DNA of 64,000 nt from an uncultured Roseburia sp. (GCA_934309475.1 CAKRDK010000006.1:1-64000), one strand, 5' to 3'; positions 31,982 to 40,925 are shown, numbered from the stretch's first letter. Numbers and translations: made by a program. Notes: generated from the sequence alone by a model not told the origin.

Positions 31982-33313
31982 CTACTGAATCAAATCGGGA
32001 AATCTAAATACAATCATCTTATAATATCCTTCTTTATCGCTTACAAAACATGCTCCCTGTTCAGACAGATACCCTCCATCAAGATATTGGCACTCAACCA
32101 CCATATTATTGTTTTTATCAATATATCCCCATTTTCCATCTATCATAACTGCAGCTAAGCCATTCGAAAAACTTTTTGCCTGCTCATACTGTGGCTCAAT
32201 AACCACCTTCCCATTATAATCAACATACCCCCATTTTCCATTTTCATCTTCATATGCAACAATTTTATCCGCAGTTGGTATATCAATATTATTACACGAA
32301 AATTCGTTTATCTGTTTCTCTAGGTTTGCATCCCAAAACTGATACTTTCCCCCAGCCTTTACAATTACTACACCATCAAAGTCATATCGACCTGCATAAT
32401 CATACACTATTTGTTCAACGTCTAGCATCTCGCATATACCATCTCTTGCAAGCATTTCCCATGTACCATCTTCTAACTTTATAGGTGCTTTTCCATTCTG
32501 AAAACTTCCACATTCTTCTAATTTATCTTTTAAAACTTCACCTTCTAAATCAACAAACGCAAAATCATCTCCATATTTTACGCTACAGTACCCTTCACTA
32601 TACATCCCGAAATCAGATATATCCTTTGTTACTATTCCTCTTTTTACTCCATCCAGGTCATAAAAGCATATTTCTCCGCCTTCTGTTTCACACAAAAAAT
32701 ATGTATCTTCCCCTATATACCCCAAGTTCACGTAATCATCTGAATAATCTTCCCCATCACCAGTAATCCAGCGCCATGCTGACCCAATTGCTGCGATAAA
32801 ATAACCATTCACCGCATTTCTATATTCTGAATAATATTCAGTTTTTTCACTATAAGAATATTTCACCTGATTTTTTAATTCTATATATTTTTCAGTTGAA
32901 ATTCCCTCTGAATATGCCTTTTTGCAAACTGTTAACGCCTTATCATAATCTTCTGCTTCTATACACAGTTCTATCTCATCTTCCCAATATTGACTCACAT
33001 TAGGATATACACTGCATGCTTCATCCAACTTTTGTATCCAGGCACTTCTTGTAGCATTACTTCCTGTCTCATCATAAAATTTTTCATACGTTTGTAACAA
33101 TTTATCCATGACTTTCTGGGATTCTTTTAAGTTAAAAGCCGCCTGATAATTTTCTATTGCCTCCTGATAAAGTGTACGTTCATATTTCTCATCGCCTCTA
33201 TTTACATATGAATTATATTCTCTGTTAACCTGATAATTTTTGCTAAACTGGCTATACCATCCTCCTACCAGAAGCAATCCAAAAAGGACTGATAACAATA
33301 TTTTATTCTTCAT
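31982..33313 (-). CDS. Membrane-anchored WG-repeat protein with TPR-like N-terminus
   Basis: A 443-residue protein with an N-terminal membrane helix (about 4-20), a helical TPR-like region (about 30-160, LYQEAIENYQAAFNL) and a C-terminal half made of WG repeats (about 190-430: GKWGYVDYNGKVVIEPQYEQ, then GKWGYIDKNNNMVVECQY). WG repeats form beta-propeller-like or repeat structures in surface and signalling proteins. It follows the prepilin peptidase gene by 2 bp, so it is likely translated together with the pilus genes. The role in pilus assembly is not known. Start follows AGGAGC. Confidence 0.8.
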   Translation of the reverse strand: MKNKILLSVLFGLLLVGGWYSQFSKNYQVNREYNSYVNRGDEKYERTLYQEAIENYQAAFNLKESQKVMDKLLQTYEKFYDETGSNATRSAWIQKLDEACSVYPNVSQYWEDEIELCIEAEDYDKALTVCKKAYSEGISTEKYIELKNQVKYSYSEKTEYYSEYRNAVNGYFIAAIGSAWRWITGDGEDYSDDYVNLGYIGEDTYFLCETEGGEICFYDLDGVKRGIVTKDISDFGMYSEGYCSVKYGDDFAFVDLEGEVLKDKLEECGSFQNGKAPIKLEDGTWEMLARDGICEMLDVEQIVYDYAGRYDFDGVVIVKAGGKYQFWDANLEKQINEFSCNNIDIPTADKIVAYEDENGKWGYVDYNGKVVIEPQYEQAKSFSNGLAAVMIDGKWGYIDKNNNMVVECQYLDGGYLSEQGACFVSDKEGYYKMIVFRFPDLIQ

Positions 33314-33315
33314 AT

Positions 33316-34053
33316 TTAATACGCTCCTAACATTATAGTTACTATATACCCCGCAAATAAAAATGGACCAAATGGTATTTTATCTGTAACTTTTTTCTTT
33401 TTCATAATTAACAGACTACTTGCCACCAACACACATAATAGCAAAGCTACTAGTACAGTATTTACTACCATATACACTCCGCATAGAAAACCTATTGATG
33501 TCAAAATTTTCACATCGCCCATTCCGATTCCACCCTTACTTACTATTGACAAAATAAACAATACTGCAAACACTAAAATTGCACTAATGAAACTGTCTAA
33601 AAATAAAGCCTCAAATTCACCACGCAAAAAAATGAATTCAAATGGCATAATCACAATTCTACTCACAAGCATAATTGCAACTAGATAATTTGGTATCAAT
33701 TTAATTCTATAATCAATAATTGACGCTGCCGATAATCCCACAAACCCAATTAATATTTTCACAACATTATTTATTGATGTTATTCTATAACAAACATAAT
33801 AAGCGCTGATTGACGCCAACAAACAATATGCAAGCATTATAAGCGCTTCCTTTTTTATTTCTACATTTTTAACAACCCCTGTACTACAGTCATCTCTCAT
33901 ATACTTTTCACGTTTTTTTATATCCCGTAAAAATACAAACAAGCAAAAAAACTCCACTACTACCCAAATGCTTATTTCTGCTATTTTCAAATCTATTCTC
34001 CTTACACTTAATTTTCTCTTTAATTTGGCTGGTTCATCTATAGTTTTAGACAA
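33316..34053 (-). CDS. Prepilin peptidase, A24 family (TadV/CpaA-like)
   Basis: Membrane aspartic peptidase that cleaves Flp-type prepilins. About 245 residues with 6-7 membrane helices. Both catalytic aspartates are visible: one in IIDYRIKLIPN (about 130) and the other in GIGMGDVK (about 185), the GxGD motif. It lacks the N-methyltransferase domain of PilD. I place the start at a TTG (34053) five bases after AAGGAGG; an ATG 18 bp upstream would overlap that site. It lies just after the pilin gene, as in other tad loci. Confidence 0.88.
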   Translation of the reverse strand: MSKTIDEPAKLKRKLSVRRIDLKIAEISIWVVVEFFCLFVFLRDIKKREKYMRDDCSTGVVKNVEIKKEALIMLAYCLLASISAYYVCYRITSINNVVKILIGFVGLSAASIIDYRIKLIPNYLVAIMLVSRIVIMPFEFIFLRGEFEALFLDSFISAILVFAVLFILSIVSKGGIGMGDVKILTSIGFLCGVYMVVNTVLVALLLCVLVASSLLIMKKKKVTDKIPFGPFLFAGYIVTIMLGAY

Positions 34054-34088
34054 ACCAGCCTCCTTGTACATACTAATGTATGCCCGCT

Positions 34089-34310
34089 TTAGAACGCATT
34101 ATTATTAAATGCATTTACATTTCCCTTGATTTTACCAAGAATACTTGTAATATATCCTCTAAAAACAACAACAAGCGCAAGTACAATTCCAAGTACTATG
34201 ATAATAGAGATAAAATTTGTATCTCCATTTTCATTATAAAGAACTTCATTTTTTAATTCAGTCGCTTTAAATACTGCTTTGATATATAATCCCTCTACAA
34301 ACTTCTTCAT
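34089..34310 (-). CDS. Flp-like type IVb pilin
   Basis: The main pilin candidate of the locus, 73 residues. A charged leader (about 1-29, ending NENG) is followed by DTNFISIIIVLGIVLALVVV, a single membrane helix, and a short tail, resembling Flp1-like pilins of clostridia. Cleavage by the prepilin peptidase after Gly 29 is expected. The Glu at position 5 of the mature protein found in most pilins is absent (Ile there), which is odd. The ATG at 34310 has GGAGG at proper spacing; the first ATG (34316) is too close. It sits between tadC and the peptidase gene. Confidence 0.82.
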   Translation of the reverse strand: MKKFVEGLYIKAVFKATELKNEVLYNENGDTNFISIIIVLGIVLALVVVFRGYITSILGKIKGNVNAFNNNAF

Positions 34311-34362
34311 AACCATCTTCCTCCTTTCTGTAAAATATATCTATATAATCAGTTTTACCTGA

Positions 34363-35235
34363 TTACACACTAAACCCAGACAGTGCTGACGAAACAATTA
34401 CCATTATCAGCCCTGCGAACATAAGTGTTGTCGGAATAACCAGTTTCGTCGCTGCAGTTTCCCCTTTTTGTAACAGCAACTGACGTTTTGTCTCCCATAA
34501 CTCAGACGACTGCTGCACTAAAATTCCAGCCAACTCAGAATTTCCCTTGTCTATTCCCTGAATCAACGAACCCGAAAACTTTTTTATTTCTTTCGAATTA
34601 GAGTTAACACCGAATTGATATATTGCATCTGCATCTGAATACCCATTATCCATTAATTCACATGCTTTTTTCATTAATCTCTGTAATTCACCCTCTGTAT
34701 TTTCCGCTACTGAATACCATGCTTCTCTTAAAATCATCCCCGAATTTATCATCAATGCAAGTTTCGTTACCATATTCGGAAATTGTTGTATACACTCTTC
34801 TGCTCTTTTTTTCAGTTTTTCCTGCGGTTGTTTTAAATAATATTTTCCTACCGCTATCCCCAACACCACTCCTATCACCAGAATAAGGAGACATGACACA
34901 TCACTTATAAAGCCAGCCAATAATGCAAAAAAGCATACACAAATATGGACATATGTATATACCTGTGCCATAATGATTCTACAATAATATTCACAATACT
35001 TTTCCCCATAAAGTATCGTAACGTCAAATCTAATTTTATTAGCAATTTTTCCAGTATACGACAGTCCGGGAATCATATATTCCCATGCAAATCCTATTCC
35101 AAAAAATTCCTTCATCGGAAATTCTTTTTCATCAACACTCTCTAATAATTCTGTATATTTTTTTCCTTTAATCAGCATTACAAAATATAAGGCTGTAACA
35201 ATCATCCCAAATATCAAACATATAATATTGGCCAT
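34363..35235 (-). CDS. tadC: TadC-like inner membrane platform protein
   Basis: Type II secretion F-like protein, 290 residues, with an N-terminal helix, two helices near 95-130, a cytoplasmic GSPF domain (about 150-260) with the pattern LALMINSGMILREAWYSVA and a C-terminal helix (about 270-290). In Tad systems TadB and TadC form the membrane base on which the ATPase acts. It follows tadB with a 5-bp gap; start after GGGG. Gene order tadZ-tadA-tadB-tadC-flp is the classic one. Confidence 0.87.
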   Translation of the reverse strand: MANIICLIFGMIVTALYFVMLIKGKKYTELLESVDEKEFPMKEFFGIGFAWEYMIPGLSYTGKIANKIRFDVTILYGEKYCEYYCRIIMAQVYTYVHICVCFFALLAGFISDVSCLLILVIGVVLGIAVGKYYLKQPQEKLKKRAEECIQQFPNMVTKLALMINSGMILREAWYSVAENTEGELQRLMKKACELMDNGYSDADAIYQFGVNSNSKEIKKFSGSLIQGIDKGNSELAGILVQQSSELWETKRQLLLQKGETAATKLVIPTTLMFAGLIMVIVSSALSGFSV

Positions 35236-35240
35236 CTACT

Positions 35241-36086
35241 TCACCCCTTTATGTCCACAATTTTTCTTCCATACAAATATGCTCCAATAAAAATTCCAAC
35301 AGCTAACGTCATGGTGATTACGCCCTTTAAGCTTGCAAAATTTTCTGCAAAGGAACTACTAGTAAACCGTAAAAAAGCAATGAGCACAATTGGTACTATA
35401 CTCATGATGTTTTGTTGCATTTTATTTGATGTTAATTTCGTTTCAATTTCCTCATTAATTGTCATTTTCTCACCAATTAAATCGTATGTATTACGAACCA
35501 CTGTCTTCATATCGCCACCTTTTTCATAACATATTTGAAAAACTGTGGCAAAATCATTAATATCATCAACACCACTTCGTCCAGCAAAATTAATCAGTAA
35601 TTCTTTAATTGATATATTATTCTTCATGCCAGTTGTAATTTCATATAATTCTTTTGTAATAAATTCTTCTTCACCAAACTGAGATAACATATCATTATAT
35701 GCATTTTCATAAGCCATAATTATATTCGCTCCTGACATAAAGGAAGCACTTAACGATGACAGCATTTCTCGAAATTGCATTCTAAGCTCTTCTTGTCTTT
35801 TCTTCTTTAATGTTTCCTCCCTCATCGGTATAAACAATTTAACCGCCACTAACCCGATTCCACAAAAAACAACCAAATTACTGACATGCGTTGCAAATGT
35901 TGCCTCACCGTCTACCATAAAAAGATTCGCATAAAAAACAAGTCCTACGATTCCACCAAGCAGAAATGCTATTGCTACATATAGCATCTTTTCTATCGGT
36001 TTCATGTAATATACATTATAATTTCTCAACTGGTTGTTTAATGCCGACGTATAAAATTCTGGCTCTTTTTCCCTTTTCTTCTTCAT
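35241..36086 (-). CDS. tadB: TadB-like inner membrane platform protein
   Basis: Type II secretion F-like protein, 281 residues. Membrane helices lie at about 32-55, 68-90, 225-245 and 258-275, and the cytoplasmic GSPF domain (about 100-220) carries LSASFMSGANIIMAYENAYN and the CYEKGGDMKTVV segment. It pairs with TadC and contacts TadA. The gene is 15 bp after tadA and 5 bp before tadC. Codon use here is clearly AT-richer by eye than in tadA and tadZ. Confidence 0.87.
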   Translation of the reverse strand: MKKKREKEPEFYTSALNNQLRNYNVYYMKPIEKMLYVAIAFLLGGIVGLVFYANLFMVDGEATFATHVSNLVVFCGIGLVAVKLFIPMREETLKKKRQEELRMQFREMLSSLSASFMSGANIIMAYENAYNDMLSQFGEEEFITKELYEITTGMKNNISIKELLINFAGRSGVDDINDFATVFQICYEKGGDMKTVVRNTYDLIGEKMTINEEIETKLTSNKMQQNIMSIVPIVLIAFLRFTSSSFAENFASLKGVITMTLAVGIFIGAYLYGRKIVDIKG

Positions 36087-36101
36087 GCTTCACTCCATCT
36101 T

Positions 36102-37340
36102 CTAAATATCTGTATCAAATCCGGCTAATTTTAATTTGAAATCATTCCGAATCGGATTCTTGGTTCTCTTTAACTGACCTGATACTTTCTCTAAGGTACT
36201 ATTTTCGTCTTCCTCGAAAACATACAGCGGATTTAATATAATCTGTCCATTTTCAAATCCAACTACTTCTGTAATTTCCATTGTTTTTCTGGAATGATCG
36301 CGAAGTCGTGATAAATGAATCATAATATCAACGGCTGACGCAATCTGCTGCCGGATCGCTTCTAATGGAAGTCCGTCCGCGCCCTGGAGCACCATTGTTT
36401 CGAGACGGCTCAGCATATCTTTTGTCGAGTTGGCATGTCCCGTTGACAGGCTTCCGTCGTGTCCCGTATTCATTGCCTGTAACATATCTAACGCCTCGCC
36501 ACCTCGCACCTCGCCGACTACGATGCGTTCCGGTCTCATTCGAAGAGAAGATTTTATCAAATCCCTGATTGTTATCTGTCCTGCTCCGGATGCGTTCGCA
36601 TTACGCGTCTCAAGGCTTACCAGGTTATCTACACCGGCAATCTGAAGTTCCGCCGAATCTTCTATTGTAATGACACGTTCATCATGTGGAATATAATTCG
36701 ATAAAGCGTTCAGGAATGTCGTCTTTCCTGAACCTGTTCCCCCGCAGATAAAGATATTGTATTTTGCCTTCACCAAAGTCTGTAACACTTCTGATATTTC
36801 CGGCGTAATTGACCCATAACGAATCAGCTGCTCCATTGTCATCGGTGTCTTTGAAAACTTTCGAATTGTGACGATTGCCCCTTTCAATGAAATGGGTGGC
36901 AGCACCACATTTACTCGTGAGCCATCCGGAAGTCTTGTATCGACAATCGGATTTGCCTGATTAACTTCTCTTCCGGCAAGCCCTACTATTCTTTGAATAA
37001 TATCCTCTAACTTTCGTTCGCTTTCAAAATGTTCTTCCAGTTTCAGCAGCCGTCCATTCTTCTCGATGAAAATATCATCCGGTCCGTTAATCATAACCTC
37101 CGTGATGGTATCATCACTGATAATGGAATCTAAAAGGCCAAACCCACGAATGGAGCTGTAAATCTTTTCTACAATGTCAATCCGTTCATTCACCGTCAGA
37201 CCGAGACTAGCCGCCTTTACATTCACCATCTTCTCAATGTTTTCTTCCAGTTCCTCATCACTGAGTCTGCTTAACGGTAAATTTTCTGTTGCCTGCTTTT
37301 TCAAACTCTCAATCAGACTTTCGTACTCTTCTTTCTCCAT
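36102..37340 (-). CDS. tadA: TadA/CpaF-type secretion ATPase
   Basis: Hexameric ATPase that powers Flp pilus assembly. The 412-residue protein has an N-terminal helical domain, the linker INGPDDIFIEKNGRL, Walker A GGTGSGKTT (about 202-210), the Asp/Glu boxes (VITIEDSAELQ) and Walker B RIVVGEVRGGEA (about 275), then the HANS and RLETM segments of the GspE/VirB11 superfamily. It belongs to the CpaF branch, not the PilT branch; a separate PilT is encoded at 55356-56429. In Tad systems TadA is thought to drive both extension and retraction. Confidence 0.95.
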   Translation of the reverse strand: MEKEEYESLIESLKKQATENLPLSRLSDEELEENIEKMVNVKAASLGLTVNERIDIVEKIYSSIRGFGLLDSIISDDTITEVMINGPDDIFIEKNGRLLKLEEHFESERKLEDIIQRIVGLAGREVNQANPIVDTRLPDGSRVNVVLPPISLKGAIVTIRKFSKTPMTMEQLIRYGSITPEISEVLQTLVKAKYNIFICGGTGSGKTTFLNALSNYIPHDERVITIEDSAELQIAGVDNLVSLETRNANASGAGQITIRDLIKSSLRMRPERIVVGEVRGGEALDMLQAMNTGHDGSLSTGHANSTKDMLSRLETMVLQGADGLPLEAIRQQIASAVDIMIHLSRLRDHSRKTMEITEVVGFENGQIILNPLYVFEEDENSTLEKVSGQLKRTKNPIRNDFKLKLAGFDTDI

Positions 37341-37360
37341 CTCTTCCCTCGTTCTTTTTC

Positions 37361-38422
37361 CTACTGCTCCATTGCTTTCCAGAAAGTCAGTCCTGCCACA
37401 TATTTTGCATTCTCTATTGCTGCAGCACTCTCTAATCTCGGAATTCCACCAATGTTTCTGACCTCCATATTCTCAACAACTTTGCAGACCGCATTGCGGA
37501 ATTTATTGTAAATCACGCATATTTTTCCTTGAATATTTACCTTGCTTCGTTCTTCCATGCTATGTAACGATGTCACATATTTCTGCATTTTTAAATTACT
37601 GATTTCATCACCCGTACTGACAAGGACAATATGGTTCGAATAATCACAAATCACATTCATCTTCGCATCCATCGAAAAGTCACCATCAATCACCAGATAA
37701 TCGTACTGTCCCATTCTGCAAATGCCTTCTATCAGGTTCTCAATATCCTCCTCTGTCAATTCAAGGATATCCATGCAGTTTGCACATGGAGCAAAGAAAT
37801 TCACTCCTGATGCATCCGTGATAACGGTACTTTCTATCTTTAACTCCAGGCTCATTTTCCTGCTCTTTAATGCAAAAAGTACCTCATCAAAAGCTGCCGT
37901 TCCCTCCTGCATGAAGAAAGTTCTAGTCGATGCCAGTTTTTCCAGATTCAGATATAATACTTTGCTCCCCGACCGCGACTGATGCATCGCATATCCTGCA
38001 GCTAATGTAGATGCACCTGCACCACCACTGATGCCGAAGAAGGAAATCACTTTGGTTCCTTCTGCATTTCCCGAACGGCTCACGTAATTTTTCCCCAGCT
38101 CGGAATAAAGACTTAATATCTGTTTGTAAATATTTTCAACTTTCTGATATTTACAAATAGCAGGCACTCCATCTACTTCTTCCGCTTTATACGGAATCAA
38201 AAATGAAAAAATAGTCTTTCTCCCCACATTTTCCCGTGCTTCCCTAAACTCTTCTGCTGCCAGAACCACATCCGGACTCTCAGCCTTTAAAAATTGCTCT
38301 AATAATTCTAATTCTGAAAAAGTATATATTTCTAACTGCCCTGAATAATTTCCCGACAGATTATGAATCAACTTCGATGTATATGCCTCATCTTTCTCTG
38401 CAATAACAACTTTTATCTTCAT
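37361..38422 (-). CDS. tadZ: TadZ/CpaE-like MinD-family localisation ATPase
   Basis: First gene of the operon, 353 residues. The N-terminal part (about 1-115) is a receiver-like domain (MKIKVVIAEKDEAYTSKLI) lacking a clear phospho-acceptor pair; the C-terminal part (about 125-345) is a ParA/MinD fold with an unusual P-loop GISGGAGASTLA, in which both the signature lysine and the Walker lysine are replaced (by Ser and Ala), as in many TadZ proteins. Such proteins place the pilus machine at a cell site. Start follows GGGAG with an 80-nt leader from the promoter at 38513-38541. Confidence 0.85.
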   Translation of the reverse strand: MKIKVVIAEKDEAYTSKLIHNLSGNYSGQLEIYTFSELELLEQFLKAESPDVVLAAEEFREARENVGRKTIFSFLIPYKAEEVDGVPAICKYQKVENIYKQILSLYSELGKNYVSRSGNAEGTKVISFFGISGGAGASTLAAGYAMHQSRSGSKVLYLNLEKLASTRTFFMQEGTAAFDEVLFALKSRKMSLELKIESTVITDASGVNFFAPCANCMDILELTEEDIENLIEGICRMGQYDYLVIDGDFSMDAKMNVICDYSNHIVLVSTGDEISNLKMQKYVTSLHSMEERSKVNIQGKICVIYNKFRNAVCKVVENMEVRNIGGIPRLESAAAIENAKYVAGLTFWKAMEQ

Positions 38423-38512
38423 GGTATTTCTCCCTCATTCTTATGTTTCGATTGTTTTGTTAATTAAATGGCATGATTTTTATACTTTTTTTATATCTTA
38501 CATTTATAGTTT

Positions 38513-38541
38513 AGTATATCTTCTTTTCCAAACTTTGTAAA
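38513..38541 (-). promoter_or_regulatory. Promoter of the tad/kinase operon
   Basis: On the minus strand TTTACA (38536-38541) and TATACT (38513-38518) are 17 bp apart. The leader to tadZ is about 85 nt. Upstream, an inverted repeat ACTTGC/GCAAGT (38602-38621) could be a regulator site. No other coding sequence is seen in 38423-38650. Confidence 0.6.
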
Positions 38542-38650
38542 TACATCTATCGTTAGACTTTTTCCACTTTTAAACGTAGTTTTCTATTATTAAGCCATTC
38601 GACTTGCGGTTTCATGCAAGTAATCAGACAATTTAGTTATTTTTCGCAAC

Positions 38651-38692
38651 AAAAAAACAGCTTGTGCAGCACCCAGTGCCACACAAGCTGTT
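38651..38692 (-). terminator. Terminator of the priA-thiN operon
   Basis: An 11-bp stem AACAGCTTGTG/CACAAGCTGTT with an inner GCAC/GTGC stem, followed on the minus strand by seven T. It lies 5 bp after thiN and separates that operon from the tad promoter. Confidence 0.9.
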
Positions 38693-38697
38693 TTCTC

Positions 38698-39354
38698 TTA
38701 ATCTCTCGATTCTATGACAAGCAGAATCCCTTCTTCAAAAGAAATCTCTGCCTCTTCTTCCAATATTTCATTGCTGATTCCAAGGGAACAGAATCCCTTA
38801 AGCGTCGCCTGATGCAGGGGGTATTGAAAGCCCGTAAGCGTCAGCCCGCGCACTTCTTTTGTATATGGGAGCAGGGAAACATAATCGCCGTACTGTGTTT
38901 CTCTGCGCAGCCGGATGCCGGTATCTATCATGCGAATCCGGTTTTTTGCATCCAGCATTTCAATCGGCACACCGGTCTCTAAGCCGATTCCAAGCAATTC
39001 AATATTGCCCAGAACGTGATCTAATCTGCTTCCGGTTGCACCAAGCAGCGTAATCCTCTCTGCACCAAGTTCGATTGCTTTTCGAATGGCAAATTCCGTA
39101 TCCGTATCATCTTTGACCGGATTCAGCTTCTCCCACTGAATCTTCGAAATTGTCCGAAAATGCTGCAATGCCTCTCCATCTGCCGAGTCAAAATCGCCGA
39201 CTATCATATCCGGCACAAGCCCGTTCTGATAAAAAAAATTCATTCCGGAATCTGCCGCAATGCAAAAACTCTGCGCCGAATCCCGGATACAGGTCATTCC
39301 CAACTGACTGTCCGTACTTCCGCCGGACACAATGATAACATGTTTTTTCTCCAT
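38698..39354 (-). CDS. thiN: Thiamine diphosphokinase
   Basis: Makes thiamine diphosphate from thiamine and ATP. 218 residues; family signatures are DSGMNFFYQNGLVPDMIVGD (about 35-54) with the GDFDS metal motif, KDDTDTEFAIRKA (about 80) and LLGATGSRLDHVLGN (about 104). It is the last gene of the priA operon, the same place as B. subtilis yloS. Its ATG overlaps the rpe stop (TAATG), so the two are translationally coupled. Confidence 0.95.
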   Translation of the reverse strand: MEKKHVIIVSGGSTDSQLGMTCIRDSAQSFCIAADSGMNFFYQNGLVPDMIVGDFDSADGEALQHFRTISKIQWEKLNPVKDDTDTEFAIRKAIELGAERITLLGATGSRLDHVLGNIELLGIGLETGVPIEMLDAKNRIRMIDTGIRLRRETQYGDYVSLLPYTKEVRGLTLTGFQYPLHQATLKGFCSLGISNEILEEEAEISFEEGILLVIESRD

Positions 39355-40004
39355 TAGTTCATCTGCTGCAGAAACGCTTTTACATTTTCTGCAATCTCTC
39401 CCTTAAATACTGCACTTCCTGCCACAATCACATTTGCTCCGGCATCTAACACTTCCTGCACATTCGAAAGATTGACACCACCGTCAACCTCAATATCTGC
39501 CTTGCATCCTGTCTGCTCCATCATCTGCTTTAAGTCCCTGACTTTATCAACGGTATACGGAATCAGCTTCTGACCACCGAATCCGGGATTCACTGTCATA
39601 ATCAATACCATATCCACTTTCGGCAAGACATAGCGGATGCTCTCTAAGGATGTTGCAGGGTTGAGCGCAACACCGGCTAAAAGTCCTTTTTCTTTGATGG
39701 CTTCGATGGTGCGGTCTAAATGTTTACATGCCTCCGCATGTACGGTGATAATATCTGCACCCGCTTTTGCAAATTCGTCAATGTAACGCACCGGTTCTTC
39801 TATCATCAGATGCACGTCAAAAATACGCTCTGTGCACGGACGCAGGGTCTGAATTACCGGTAATCCGATTGAAATACTCGGAACAAACATCCCATCCATA
39901 ACATCGATATGGACGTATTGTGCTCCCGCTTCGTCTAAGCATTTCACCTGCTCTCCTAATTTTGAAAAATCTGCTGATAAAATAGATGGTGATAAACAGT
40001 TCAT
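39354..40004 (-). CDS. rpe: Ribulose-phosphate 3-epimerase
   Basis: Interconverts ribulose 5-phosphate and xylulose 5-phosphate in the pentose phosphate pathway. The 216-residue TIM barrel shows LSPSILSADFSKLG at the start, the metal histidine in HIDVMDG (about 33), HLMIEEP (about 66), MTVNPGFGGQ (about 140) and the catalytic Asp in IEVDGGVN (about 175). Located between rsgA and thiN as in Bacillus. Start follows AGAAAGAGG. Confidence 0.97.
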   Translation of the reverse strand: MNCLSPSILSADFSKLGEQVKCLDEAGAQYVHIDVMDGMFVPSISIGLPVIQTLRPCTERIFDVHLMIEEPVRYIDEFAKAGADIITVHAEACKHLDRTIEAIKEKGLLAGVALNPATSLESIRYVLPKVDMVLIMTVNPGFGGQKLIPYTVDKVRDLKQMMEQTGCKADIEVDGGVNLSNVQEVLDAGANVIVAGSAVFKGEIAENVKAFLQQMN

Positions 40005-40017
40005 TTTTGACCTCTTT

Positions 40018-40896
40018 CTAGTATTTCTTTATATTTTTTAACTCTTCATAGAGAAGTTTGTAGTTCTCATAGCGTATCCGGCTGATTTTGCCTTCCTCTA
40101 GGGCATCTTTTACCCCGCAATCCGGCTCACTGATATGGCTGCAGCCTTTAAAACGGCAATAAGGCTCATACGCTGCAAACTCCGGATAAAACTGCTGCAA
40201 ATCTTCCTTCTCAAATCCCGGAATGTCTAATGTTGAAAAGCCGGGGGTATCCATGATATAGGTATTCCCTGCAATCGGAATAATCTCGGAGTGTCTTGTC
40301 GTATGTTTTCCACGCTCGATTTTCCGGCTGATATTTCCCGTCTCCATCTGCACATTCGGCTGCAGTCTGTTGACTAAAGAGGACTTTCCGACACCGGAAG
40401 GACCTGCCACGGCAGTTGTGCGTCCATCTAAAATCCGATAAAGCTCGTCGATTCCGCGCTCTTCTTTTGCACTGACAAAAAGAACCGGATAACCACATTT
40501 CTCGTAGATATCCGCCATTTTTTCTTCTTCCTCTTTGTCCACTAAATCTACCTTGTTGAAACAGATGGTAACCGGAACTTTCTGATAATCCATCATGACA
40601 AGAAAACGGTCTAACAGATTTAAGTTCGGCTGCGGCTTTGCGATTGCGAAAATAATCAATGCCAGATCTATGTTTGCGACCGCCGGACGAATCAGTGCAT
40701 TTTCCCTCGGAAGAATCTTTTCTATATTTCCTTTTTTCTCTTTCTCATCAAGCACCGCAATCTCAACATTATCTCCGACAAGCGGCTTTATCTTCTGATT
40801 GCGGAAGGCACCTTTTGCCTTACATTCATAAATTCCGGATTCCACTACATGAACGTAGTAGAATCCGGAAATTCCTTTGACAATTTTTCCCTGCAT
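40018..40896 (-). CDS. rsgA: Ribosome small-subunit GTPase RsgA
   Basis: Circularly permuted GTPase that aids maturation of the 30S subunit. The 292-residue protein has an N-terminal OB domain, then the permuted order G4 (NKVD, about 116), G1 (GPSGVGKSS, about 170) and G3 (DTPGF, about 215), and a C-terminal zinc knuckle: CRFKGCSHISEPDC (Cys and His ligands, about 248-261). The ATG at 40896 follows GAGAG; a GTG 9 bp upstream is also open. Next to prkC as in B. subtilis, where RsgA is a substrate of that kinase; the same may hold here. Confidence 0.96.
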   Translation of the reverse strand: MQGKIVKGISGFYYVHVVESGIYECKAKGAFRNQKIKPLVGDNVEIAVLDEKEKKGNIEKILPRENALIRPAVANIDLALIIFAIAKPQPNLNLLDRFLVMMDYQKVPVTICFNKVDLVDKEEEEKMADIYEKCGYPVLFVSAKEERGIDELYRILDGRTTAVAGPSGVGKSSLVNRLQPNVQMETGNISRKIERGKHTTRHSEIIPIAGNTYIMDTPGFSTLDIPGFEKEDLQQFYPEFAAYEPYCRFKGCSHISEPDCGVKDALEEGKISRIRYENYKLLYEELKNIKKY

Positions 40897-40925
40897 ATAT
40901 TTCACTCTCTGTACTAGCAGTACCC

